A DNA stretch of 64,000 bases from Aphelocoma coerulescens (lineage: Eukaryota; Chordata; Aves; Passeriformes; Corvidae). This document shows positions 52,972 to 64,000 of this stretch, one piece after another. The translations under genes and the position numbers were made by a program. A model generated the notes under the pieces. That model was given only the letters and a program-made list of their open reading frames with translations. It did no database searches and had not been told where the DNA came from. Location of the stretch: positions 54,558,214-54,622,213 of the forward strand of contig NC_091017.1 in NCBI RefSeq assembly GCF_041296385.1, written 5' to 3'. How positions within the stretch are numbered: position 1 is the stretch's first letter; the number at the start of each line of letters is the position of its first letter.

Positions 52972-55900
52972 TCACTTAAATCTGAAAACTGTTCTGAATA
53001 AAACAAATGTCAGTTTCTCTGAATTATGTGCTGCTTGTGCTTTATATTAGCAATTTGTACCCTAAGGTAAAATAGTAACATTGGTAGATGATCAACAGTG
53101 TTTCTTAACTACATTGCAGAAAATTTTCTAATAAACACTGCATTTGACTGCAGAATTCAATTCTGTTCTGGTCAGAATAAATTCATACACTTTTCTCATT
53201 TAATATTTAGGCATCTTACATATTCAAATGCTTTGTGAGCAGAAAATATGAATTCCTTAAAATGTACCAGAAGGGAGAAAAGGCTTTTCCTGGTTTTTTT
53301 CTTTTTCAATTTCAAGATGAGGGAGTATATAAAAGTATTAAAGAATCCAGAGAATTTATAGGTGAACATGCTTCACATCCAGGAAGATTTGCTCCTCTTC
53401 AGTCTCACACCTTCCTTTCGTAGGCATGTTGGGTGATAAAAAAAAGCTATAGGTGACCACAGAGCAACAGGTATTTGTGGTCACCTGATGTTGACAAATC
53501 AGGTGCATGTTGCATGGCTGATGTCATTTCCATGCATCATAAAATTCACGTATCACTTTCTAAGAGGATTTTTTAAAAAACATTTTTCATTGCAAAATGC
53601 AGTTTTTCATCTATAAATCAAACGTTATTGTATTAGTGGCTTATAAGATAACTTTCTTTCTCTGATATATTTCCTTAGCCTTTAAAATATGCTGTTTCCT
53701 TTTAATGCGAAATGTCTTTCAAAAATGAAAAAGCCAACCCTGAAAAACGTTGAGATTCTTCAGGGGGAGTTCAGGATACCTGATATCTTTCCGGTTATGT
53801 TACAAAATTTACCCTCACTGAATAACTGACCAGACATACAAATTTTAACAGAATAAATGTTCACCTTGACAGTAAATTAGAACTTTCCATTCACAGTATT
53901 CATTACCAATTGCTCAATAATGATTGTTACAGCAAACAAAAAAAATTCATGGCATTATGCTTTCAATTTCTATACTACAGTCCTTTTGCTACAGAGAGCT
54001 AGATAGTGTTGCTAGATTGTGTTGCACCAGCTTTCAAAATGTTCTGTGTGCAACTTAGTATATAAATTCAGTTTAAGTTTCTTGTGTTTATGAGTTCAGG
54101 AATAGCGCTGTGAAGTTGACTCTGATGAAAATGTGACTTCAAATGATTTATGAGTTTTCCAAAGGCTTATATGAATTCAAAACCACTAAATTCACACGAG
54201 TGAACCTTACTAATTAATTTATATTTGCAGACCTTGAATAATTGCTTCACTTCAATTTCACATGCTCCTTATGTAGTATTGGAATATATGAGATAAATAT
54301 TTTTTTTTACTCAAGGGTATGTATTTTTCCTTTACAGTTTTTCCAGTGAGTTTGAAAATACTAAAAGGGAGACTGTACATATATAGTAGGTAAGCAATCT
54401 TCAAAATTACGGTTGTAGATGGATATATGGTATAGATTTTTTCCACTGTGATTTTATTTTCATTTCTATTCATTACTGTTATGAGTGTAACCAAGCCTAT
54501 GTTTACATTCTATAGATGCCAAGCTGCCAAGCAGGTGTCCCCAAGGAAACTGTAACAAGGAGAAACTTTTTAAACCACCTTCACATGGGACTTGCTGAGT
54601 ACACTGAAAATTCCTAAACCTGGGACCCATTTCCTCAATTCAGGACTTGAAATCTGCATCAAGGGCTATGGCTCAGAGATGAAGCAAGCCCTTGTGCCCT
54701 TCAGTGCTTAACTGTAGGGACAGAAGAAAGTTCCACAGAAACCGAGCTGAGAAGGGAAGTGTTAAGCAAAGTAAACAGTTTCTGGGCTGTGTGATTTCAC
54801 CTCCATCCTTCATTTGAAGTAAACCAACCCCTTTGGCTTTGTTCGGGTGAATCTAAGGAAGGAGGACTTGGGCAGGTGCCTGCTGCTTTTCATTAGGAGG
54901 CAGTGGCTGATAGCCCACCGGCTCTCAGTCCCTGTGTGCCAGCTCAGGAACACAGCTGATGGGCACAAACCTGGGGGTACCAGCTTAGCTGTTTGGCCAT
55001 GTCCCCAGCCTGTGCTCAGGGTCTGGCCAAACACATGGGACAGGGGCAGCTGACAGAAGGTGTTGCTCTCACCTTGTTATATTTCCTGTTACTTTACTCT
55101 CTTGACAGTCTTATTTTGCTGCCTACCATATCCCTGCTATTTCATTTTCCAGTTAGTCTTCAGGAGAATGAAAGCCTAATAATGTTGTGTTAGTAAGACT
55201 CCAGTCCAGGCTACTCTTCTGAATGTGTATTGATTCATTATAATAAAAATTTAAGTGTATTAAAATAAGGGAAGTGGTCATCTCATCTTAGTGGTTTGAA
55301 ATTAAGACTAAGGAAAGAAACCTTCAGTTTCCTGTTGTTTTAAATTCCTGATTTAAAAGCTACCTGATTTATTTTCAAGAGTTTAAATGACTGTTTTTTT
55401 AAACAAAACTATTCCTGGGTTTTTTTATCATTTTTTTTCATGTTAATGTCTTCATTTCCTGAAATGTTTAACGATAAAAGATAAAAATTCACATGTATTT
55501 TTCTTCATTTGCTAAGACCCTAAGTGAAAATAACTTCATAGTAAGTTCAGGTACGTGCTGACATTAAAATTACCAATCAGATGTATAAAACACAGCTAGT
55601 AGAGTTAGCTCAGACTAAATTGATGGTGAGCAAACAACTTTATATATTGAGTATATATGAAAAAAGAGCAGAGGTTGTCTCTGGAGTATAAAACAATTCA
55701 GAGAAGTGGGAGAAAATCAACAATATTCTGCAGGAGGAGGATGATCTGGTACATCATCTGATCTTTGCCCAATTTCCCATCAGTCTTGGGTAAGATAAGA
55801 CAACCAAAGAAATTCTTTCCAGGTGGCTGTGTTAAGTGGTTGAGTAAAGACTTGTATGGCTTCTTGTGTAATGCAGATGGAAGGGAATTTTGGGATTACA

Positions 55901-56038
55901 TAAAATTTATTTTGAGATGTTTTAAGGATATTGTGGAAATTTGCAATGAGATGTTTAGGAAAGGGACCAAAGGCACTGCAAGGGAGAGATCAATGTGAAT
56001 CAGGGAAGTGCAAGAGAAGGAAGAGTGAGGGGAAAAGG

Positions 56039-56046
56039 TATAAAAG
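56039..56046 (+). promoter_or_regulatory. TATA box (TATAAAAG) of the LTR-like segment
   Basis: Consensus TATAAAAG in a purine-rich context, placed 18 bases before an 8-bp hairpin that covers the expected start region. No exon or open frame of interest follows. Confidence 0.4.
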
Positions 56047-56064
56047 GGTCCAGTCAAGCATGTG

Positions 56065-56089
56065 TCAGTCAGCACATTTGTCTGACTGA
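56065..56089. repeat. Inverted repeat, 8-bp perfect arms, 9-nt loop
   Basis: TCAGTCAG at 56,065-56,072 and its exact reverse complement CTGACTGA at 56,082-56,089. It could form a hairpin at the 5' end of a transcript begun from the upstream TATA box. Confidence 0.9.
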
Positions 56090-57407
56090 GGACCCTGCTT
56101 GATGTTCTCACTAAACCCTCTTTGTCGCTGCAGAGAACAAGTGTATTTTGTGGGTGTGTGGGGGTGAGGAAGGGAGACTGAAGTGGCAATGTGTCAGAGT
56201 AGCACGCAGGGCTGGGTTCCAGTGTCTGTGGGAGAGTGCAGCTACACAAGAGGGACAGGAAAGAGCCACTGTGTCCTTGGCAGGTGTAGGTGCAGTTTGT
56301 GTTTGTGTGGGTGCTGATAGAGGCACTTCCTTCTGCCTTGGTGGAGCTCTTGGTCACCTGATGCTTTTGGGAATTGTCTAGACCTCCCTCAGCCTGTATG
56401 GAAAATACACCATGGAATCCAGCATCTTCTAGTAGTTAGCAGGCAGGTTTTTGAAAGAAACCTCCCAATGTAAGAAGAGCTACAACTGAACTAAGCTTTT
56501 GTGACAACACTAAATATATATAGGATATTATATTGTCATACCTACCAGTAATAATTGATTTATCATCCCTGTTCATGTTTTCCCTTTCTCATTATGGCAA
56601 GATTGTAAAAATACAAGAGCTAACCTGTGCTGGGTCTTATTTTACAAATTTAGTACTCAACATGACCTCTAAAAGCTATAATCCCAATAATATTAACCAG
56701 GAAATTTTTTGCACCTTTCTCAAGGCTGCTGTTTATTGTAGTCTGCATATATCTCATCCTTCCAAGCACATGCCTGCAGCTACATTAAGCTGTTTATTTG
56801 CGTTTGCCTGATTTGTCCACATGCCCAGCCCTGCATAGCCAGGCCATTTTGATCATTCCTAATTGAAATATCTGAAAGTTATTGACTGTTTTCCATTTGT
56901 GCAGTCTTTTATGTCCAAAATGTTAAAAGGATAGTCCATAATAAGTTTCATACAAATGATTGCTAAAGAAGAAGTTCACACATATAGAGTGGTGGTATCC
57001 AACTGTGCCATCTGCACCATACCCCTCTCCATACACCCAACCTATAAGTGGCCATTTATATACTTTATATTATGTCCTTTTGATGATAATGAGATATCTA
57101 AAGCATGTTCTTTATGGCCCTGGCAATATTATTTTTGTTCGTGTTAAGCAACATGTCATTTAAATTTCTGTATTGATGTCTGTAAGACTTCCAGTAAACA
57201 AAGTACCAAACAAATGTCAAAATCTAGCTCTTTGGGAATATTTCAGTTTAGTTATATCTGTCATCCCATGGAAAGAGCATAAGGGAAGGAAAGATCATAA
57301 GCCTGGGCAGGAGTGGTGATGGTGGTTGTCCTTCACTGTCACTGTGATTCTAAAAGAATATATAGAGGAAACCGAAATACTAAAATCTGTATTTATTTCC
57401 TACTAGT

Positions 57408-57472
57408 GCTGAAAGTTATTCTGAAAGAATATGAAAGTTCTGAAACTTCTGAAAGTTATGCTGAAAGTAATT
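57408..57472. repeat. Degenerate CTGAAAGTTAT repeat cluster
   Basis: Five CTGAAA cores at 57,409, 57,421, 57,440, 57,449 and 57,461, most followed by GTTAT- or GAAT-like sequence. An old, irregular tandem array. Confidence 0.75.
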
Positions 57473-57779
57473 CACTCAAAGATTGTTGCCTGTGGTCAGA
57501 GGAATAATGCTTTTGCTTTAGAAGCACACAAAATGCTAAGGGTAATGTGCCAGGTCAAAAACCAATAGATTATACCTATATGATATCTTGCCATCACTAA
57601 AGGAAGAATTAAATCAATCAACACAAGCAATGTTCTTGACTACTATAAAAAATCAGTAAGTGCATAGCTAGAGAATATTTGAGATTATGAAAGTCAACTC
57701 ACTACAGGAGAACAATTGCCTAATGTCCTGCTGGGGATGGGAATGTATCTTATAAATGCTATTATTTTTACAAAGCCTG

Positions 57780-57806
57780 TATAAAACATACAAAGTATGT
57801 TTTATA
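57780..57806. repeat. Perfect 12-bp-arm palindrome, 3-nt loop
   Basis: TATAAAACATAC, then AAA, then GTATGTTTTATA. It is followed by a partial direct copy (aacatacaaaa). A strong cruciform or hairpin candidate made of A/T-rich sequence. Confidence 0.95.
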
Positions 57807-60800
57807 ACATACAAAACAGTATTATTAATAAAGCACCTGTCTTCTGCTCTTTATTTTCATTCTAATGGTGGTGCACCTGTTCAAAAGATTTTACAGGTTC
57901 TCCTAAAATGTGCCATTATCTTTGTGTGAAGTTGCTGTGTTATTTATGACTCTCTCCAACAAAGTATGTTTCTGCATCTTCTGTGGCATCTGAAAGACTT
58001 AAAGGCAGACCAGTACAACTTCAAAGACCAAAAGAGGAGAAGAATGATGAGACTTCCACTCTCAGATGTGGATATGAAAGGAACATTTTTCCTGCTCTCA
58101 TGCTTAGAAAGATGAGGAGCAAGATTATCATCATAGGTACTTTGTAGTAATCCACCATCTATGTCACAGCATTAGATATGTTAGCTAGTACTCAGACTCA
58201 CTAAAATCCAGATTATTTTAGCCTGAAAATGGACCCTAAACCATTTTGCAACAGAACAAAAGATCTCATAGTTGCAGGAATTCAGTTGTTCTCATAATAC
58301 CTCTCATACAGGAAATCACTGAAATCCTTAAATGGACAGCATAATAGTGGCTTCAAGAGCTGGAAAAGAAAAATATCTGGTGCTGTCTCCATTGGAGACA
58401 GAGATACGGGTACTGGCAAGGCAAAAAAAATTATAAGTGGAAAGCTGTCACTGCAGCTTCCTTCCTGTAAATATAGTTGTTCATGCTCATATTGTGATAA
58501 AACATGAACTCCCTGTGCTTGAATATTTAACAAGAGAATTGCCCATGGAGGAAGCTATACATGGAAGCTTTGGACTTGTCTGATGTAGTGATTTATTTCT
58601 TTGGACCACAGATGTGGCTTCAAACAAAGGACCATCAAATGTCAAGTGAGCTGCACATCCTTGCAAATTTCAGTTGCAGCTGTCTGTTGATAAGTGCAAA
58701 GAGGAGCAAAGAAGTTCGGCCATACACTTCAAGAGTAATATTTTAAAGAATATATTGTTCAGTCAAATTTATACTCTAATCTTTGCCATGAACAAATGGC
58801 TAACACTGCACCATAAATCGAGTCATGTTAGCTTAGGAGGCTTTCTTCTGCTTTGCAGCAACTTCTATTATTAACTAAAGTAGTTTATGTGTAGTAGAAA
58901 AAGGGGAATGTTTCTCCTCCCCCCTTTGAAAAGGCTAATATGTCATCCAATAGGAATGGCAGTCATATAAATCCTTTAAAAAGCACCTTTATAATTTTAG
59001 TATGATATTTAAAGTTAACAAGCACTCTAAGCCCTTCTGCCAACAGCAGAAGCTGTGGATGGATAACATCTCAACATGTACTCAGGCTGTGAGGCTACAG
59101 GTACTGAAGTTGAAGTTTTTGCCCTTTGTTTCTTCTAATGTAACTGAGGTATAGTCTGATATGGCAAAAGTGCGTGAACTATCTAATCAGTGTTTGGCAT
59201 GATTATAGCTAGCAATGGGTCTCTGCTTAATAAGCCTCATCTACAGTCCCACCCTCAGCTGGGATCTAAATGCCTGTTTCAAACCTTTCATGATCACAGG
59301 CTGGAGTTAAAAGGCTGGCAAGCAGCCATGAATGCTGGAAAGCCAGCTCTTGGATCAGTGAGAAATCCAACTTGAAATGGACAGAGCTCCATCTCAAAGA
59401 GCAGAGAGGCAGAAATTAACTTTGTCACAAATAAACAAGGATGAGCTACAAGATGAAAACTTAGCTTGTCTCTCCATTGGTAGTGAAATAGCAGCAATAA
59501 GGACCTTAGTGTGTTTGTGGATTTGCTATCTGTGTGTCCTCCATTCATGGTGCTTCCAGGTCATAGCCGGGGCTCCAAGCATCCTCCTGGTGCTTAGGAA
59601 AAGCTAAGCTTGGCATCACTGCCTGCAGCACAATGCAGAATGGTCAGGCTGGCCTGAGCTATCCAGGCTGCTGGGCTCAGCACAATAGTTCACATTTTCT
59701 TCCCCAGAAGGGCTTGAGTACTTGCTGAGCCCCCAGGTTGGGCACGGTATTGCTGCATTTGCATGGCCCTGAGTGAACATCTGGAACCTCTGTTTGTTCT
59801 GTCAAGTAGCTGAGATATACATGTCTGACACAGAGAAACCCTGGTAAATTAGTCCTTTAGTCTATTGAGGTGCTTGCAGTACACTGATGGAAAAGATATT
59901 AATTCAGGGCAGGCAGTTCTGGAGATCTCCATAACCCAAAGCAGCCTTCCAGCCTAGATGGCTGTTTGGGAGGCTTAGTTGGAACCTGGTGTTCTGTTGA
60001 CCCTCTTCAAATAAATTTGCCAGATGGCCTGGAGCAAGACAGTGTTTTTCATCCTAGTGTCTGCCGTTCCATGGAAGTGATGAGGTGTGCCTGATGCCAG
60101 ATTTCCCCGTTCTGTGAAGTTCAGAAAGGACCACAGGAATCTGGGTGTCCAGTCCCACCCCAAGAGATCACTGTGGTACCTAGCATGTAATCTAAACTGA
60201 TCTCATGGATAATGTCTCCTGTAAGATCACTTTAAACAAGTCAACATATTGGATAGGATTTATTAAAAAAAATAAATATTTTGCTCATTAGTAGATTGAC
60301 AGCTGTGCTTAATATAATGCAGGGCATGCCTTAAGGCTCAGTTCTCTCAGTGATATCAGTGGTGCTAATCATTAGAAAAGCTATTCAGCTGTTGCTTTTA
60401 GACTGCTAAATAAATTAATATTCTGGGAGGAGTAAAAGCTCACCGATTTGGAGAAAAGCTTGCAAATGTGGTTTGTAAAGCAGGTAAAATGGACTCTTGT
60501 GTTTGCTTTATAGTCTAACAATGTTTTAATCAATTTAAGAATACCAGGGAGCAAGGTTGCTTTTATTCTTTTATTTTGAAATGGCTGGATCTGGCACTGG
60601 TAATATTGCTGCAACAATGTAAACTCACAGTAGTAATATTACATGCTGGGTACCACAGAACACTCAGAGCAGCAAGTTGCCATCTAAAATTGCAAACATT
60701 CTAAATATCTTTATTTATATAGTTAATAAACAGGAACATTGAATCAACCTGCACTCTTAATTAGTCAATATTGTAAACAGTTTTTCACACCTTAATTTCT

Positions 60801-63800
60801 CTCCTTCTAACCATTGTTTCTGCTATTCCCACTGAGTTAATTTTAAAATCCTGTCAAACACTTCTGACTATGAGCCTCTGAAGTGGCTCAGGTAATGAAC
60901 TTCTGATCTGACTACTTTTTTTTTCTGAGTGCTAACATATGAAGCAAGATTACTTCATTACTGCCTGGATGTTGTAAACACATATGATAATTTGCCATAT
61001 ACATAAACACTGATCTTTTTTTCTGTGATAGGGGAATTTTTATGAATTATGTATGGCTGTATAATGGATGATGGTGAAGGTTTTAATTTTGCATCAGGTT
61101 CCAATGCTGTAAGTGAAGAACCAATAACTAAAATTGTGGTACTTGTGCTAACTTTAAAACACCACAATTTCAGCTGAAGTCCAAAGTGCAGAGACTGTTT
61201 CTCTGGTGTATTCCCTCAGAGGCTATCAGATGTTGTGTTTTATGATCTGTCACATCCTCTTGCCATTTCTTGGGAAGATGAGCAATGTGATCAAATCCCT
61301 TGATTCACCTGATGAGTAAATAAAGATGTTCTTTATATTTATTTTGAAAGAGGAATGCCATTATCTCATCTTAGTTTTTAGTCACTGGAAATCTCAGTGT
61401 ACTGTGGAAATTTTATTTTTGAGTGAGACTTTTAAAGAATAAAAAATTTTTCTGATCTTAAGCAGACCAAGTAATAAGATAGTATCTAGCTGAAATAGTG
61501 TCTCTCAAATATGTTTAAACATACTCATTTAATTAGTTCTAGCAAAGTTTTCAACTAGGGCATATGGAAAAAATGCAGAGCCATCTCACTTTCAGAAGAC
61601 TGGAGATAAGACTCTGTCCTCAGATCCATGTGGCCCAAGATTTCCAGGAAAGTTCCCTTTATTCTATCTAGGGTCATCTGGAATAAAAATTGCTGTACTG
61701 CAATAGGTGTAATTTTGTCCCTGATCAACAAAGGAGCACACCTCATCTGGTAGCACAGATGTGCTGGGAAGCAGTGCCAGAGCAGTGGTATGAGATCTGC
61801 CTTGCGGTCTTCAGGGATGTCTGGTGCTGACTCAACCAGTGAGGATAATGTTGTTCAGTCCATGTAATGGTACACCCTGGAGGCAGCTGAAGCTGAGCTG
61901 AGCAAGAAAAAAGAAAGCATCAGTCCTGAGTTTCCTGGAGCAGGTACTCTAGGGAGGCTGACTGTGCTTTAAACTTACCTCCAAGAACATTGTAAGAAAA
62001 GTTTTTTGGACACAGACCTTAAGTTTCAGCCACAAATTTTAGTCCCCTCTTGACTGTTACACACTGCAAGAGCTAATTACCTCAGCCTCTGAGGTGTCTG
62101 AAGCAGAACTTGTCAGTGCAGTCTAGCAGTACTTCTCATTCCCTGGCCACATTTTCTGTTTCTGTTTTCTCCCTTACCGAATCCATGGAGTCCTAACTCC
62201 ACAAAATTTCTCAGTTATCCCGTTTAATATCATCTCAGAGTACCCTTTACTGCTCTGGAAGTGGTCAGGATCAGATCCAATAACAGTAAATACTGCAGGT
62301 TGTGCACAATAGGTATTCCTTTTCTAAAATACATTAACTGCCAAAGTTTAATTCAAAATCAGGTAATATTGAAGGAGATCATCTGTCATTTGATCCTTTT
62401 CCTCCATTCTCAGCATACACAGCTTTATTACTAGTCTGAGCAAACCGGAGAACCTTTGCATCATCATAACCATAAAACACTTTCTTTTGTCATTAATTAG
62501 ACACAACTGGGCAGGAAATAACACAGAGACCATAAAACCCAGTGATGTATACTCAGCTCAAGGCAGTAGATTTTTCCTTTGATTTCCAGAAACTTTTGCT
62601 AGAGCTGGAATAAGCTATAGCCCTTTTTTTCTGCAACAAATGCTTCTTTTTATACCTCTTTGCCCTACCTTTCCTTCAGCTTTCTCTGGCCCATGAAGTG
62701 AGACATCCAGCCGTGACAAGGAAGACAAGCAGTTGCAGACAGTAACTTATTTTAAAGGCACTTCCCATACATACCAGAAGTCTCAGTGTCAGTGTGAAGA
62801 GTGTGTAGATTATGTCCAGTGTTTCAGACATTTCCTTTAACAAGTTATATTCAACGGTGCTGTAGAGTTTCATGTATGGGGAAACTTGCATAATTTGATG
62901 AATTCAGCTTTATGCTGAAAACAACAGGACAGATTAATGTGGCTTCTTGGTTGCAATGGCTAGATAACTCGGGGACAAGAATTGGGGCATAAGTTTAGGG
63001 GACAAGAAGAAAAATCCTCAGCAGAGGTTGTTCTACACTGTTCAGAACTATACATTCTCGTACAAAGTGGGCCTGTCAGGCAAGTTTGACTCTTCTCCCT
63101 GCATTTGGACATCTCACAGCAATGGCAGAACTGCTACATTCTAGCCAAGGAAAGTGATAGTGGGATTTCTTGTGATGAACTTCATGGCCAAGCTGCCAAA
63201 TCTGGGGGCATAATTATTGATAGACGTGTATGTATGTGATACCAGGAATTATAAAACATCAATTCAACGTTACCATAGGTCTATGAAGTCTATGAATACA
63301 GTCAGGAAAAGTGAAAAGCCCTTCACAGTATAGGAAAGAATTGACATCACATTCATCTATATCATGTGCATGCACACAAAAAAATTAATGATTACACCTG
63401 TGCTTAAAAGTGCTTCACAGATGCAGAGACACCACTATCTTCCCTAAAGCAAAAAAAATGTTATAACTCTTCTTAACCCAAAAATTTCGCAGATAAGGAA
63501 AATAGTACAACTGAAAATCTTTAAATATATGATACAAGCTTAGATCATAATTGTGATGAACTACTTTAGATCATGAGCTTTAAAGAACTAGATGGGAGGA
63601 TGTAGAGTGGCTGCTGTATTGAACTTCTTTGGTCAGACCTCAGTGCTTGCTGGGAGCAAGGCAGTTAAGACAAGGGCAGGTGTAGGTATATTCATAGGGT
63701 GTCTGTGAATATGGTAGAGATATATTTTGACAGACTTGGAGAAAAACCTTTGCTCTCTGTCCTCTTGTCCAATACATCCGTCCAGGAATTTGATTTTTTT

Positions 63801-64000
63801 TTTTTCTCCAGCAGGTTCAGAGGCAATAGAATTGAGTGTAATGTTATTAACAGATATTTTGGATACTTTGAAATGGAAAAATATGTAACAACAAGAGCCT
63901 GTTGACAGATAAAATACAAATAGCAAAAGAAGCTAAATTGTTCCCAAGTGTCACAGAACATTGGTCCTGGTCAGACTGAACAAGTGGAAATGGTGTGCAT

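Larger units (their letters stand above)
49440..55760. other. Non-coding AT-rich DNA, no gene seen
   Basis: No supported gene. It includes a G8 run at 50,175-50,182, a TTTTCTAAA tandem repeat at 51,664-51,705, a 15-base A run at 52,957-52,971 and a GC-richer stretch at about 54,840-55,070 whose open frames have no recognisable product. Confidence 0.55.
55960..56400 (+). mobile_element. Candidate LTR or LTR-like promoter segment
   Basis: The segment is GC- and G-richer than its surroundings and has a compact promoter layout: TATAAAAG at 56,039-56,046; an inverted repeat TCAGTCAG / CTGACTGA (56,065-56,089) where transcription would start; then ctaaaccctctttgtcgctg, resembling a weak polyadenylation region; then GT-rich sequence (gtgtgtgggggtgagg). 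Together these look like the U3-R-U5 order of a retroviral LTR. The 153-codon minus-strand open frame across it is low-complexity Ser/Thr/Leu/Pro and is not a gene. No internal retroviral genes adjoin. The boundaries are estimates. Confidence 0.4.
56400..64000. other. Non-coding DNA, no gene seen
   Basis: No supported gene to the end of the window. It contains degenerate CTGAAA repeats at 57,408-57,472, a 12-bp palindrome at 57,780-57,806, a somewhat GC-richer stretch at 59,540-60,170 without open frames of interest and a 12-base T run at 63,794-63,805. Confidence 0.55.

Noticed and set aside
55896..56357. 153-codon minus-strand open frame
   Set aside because: Composition is low-complexity Ser/Thr/Leu/Pro, no domain is seen, and it is antisense to a GT-rich LTR-like segment that explains the absence of stops.
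1..64000. Prokaryotic-type system, CRISPR array, tRNA or rRNA genes
   Set aside because: No dense coding, no regularly spaced repeats and no cloverleaf or rRNA core sequence was recognised; the CR1 copies show the DNA is vertebrate.

Overview
This window is AT-rich vertebrate nuclear DNA, most probably from a bird. Four 5'-truncated CR1 LINE copies, three ending in the (ATTCTGTG)-type tail, are the only interspersed repeats I recognise with confidence. I see no mammalian Alu, L1 or B1-like sequence. CR1-dominated, repeat-poor, intron- or gene-desert-like sequence with CATCC-type microsatellites fits an avian genome; crocodilian or turtle DNA also carries CR1 and is less likely. The order or species cannot be read from the sequence.

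I found no protein-coding gene, rRNA, tRNA or CRISPR array. Open reading frames are short and scattered on both strands. Most are low-complexity or lie in repeats. The one stretch that reads as a recognisable protein is the C-terminal end of a CR1 reverse transcriptase ORF (about 10.9-11.36 kb). The window is therefore best read as intergenic sequence or the inside of a very large intron.

Layout: 0-1.4 kb unique DNA; 1.47-1.54 kb a perfect (ATCCC)14 microsatellite; 1.86-2.32 kb CR1; 2.3-10.9 kb AT-rich unique DNA; 10.88-11.66 kb CR1 carrying part of ORF2; 13.77-14.37 kb CR1 flanked by a perfect 10-bp direct repeat; 14.4-21.4 kb unique DNA with a 10-bp-stem hairpin at 17.1 kb; 21.6-22.2 kb a GC-richer island that looks retroelement-derived; 26.81-27.17 kb CR1; 27.2-35.2 kb unique DNA with an A/T block at 31.9 kb and conserved-element-like sequence at 33.5-34.4 kb; 35.2-35.6 kb a candidate solo LTR with CCAAT and TATA boxes; 35.6-49.0 kb unique DNA; 49.0-49.4 kb a possible decayed retroelement; 55.96-56.4 kb a second LTR-like promoter segment with TATA box and start-proximal hairpin; 56.4-64 kb unique DNA.

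The features do not form a pathway or operon. What the window mainly shows is transposable-element history: at least two CR1 subfamily types and up to four candidate LTR-type insertions in different states of decay. I found no convincing sign of a novel multi-gene system. The most checkable observations are the CR1 target-site duplication, the two TATA-bearing LTR-like segments and several inverted repeats.
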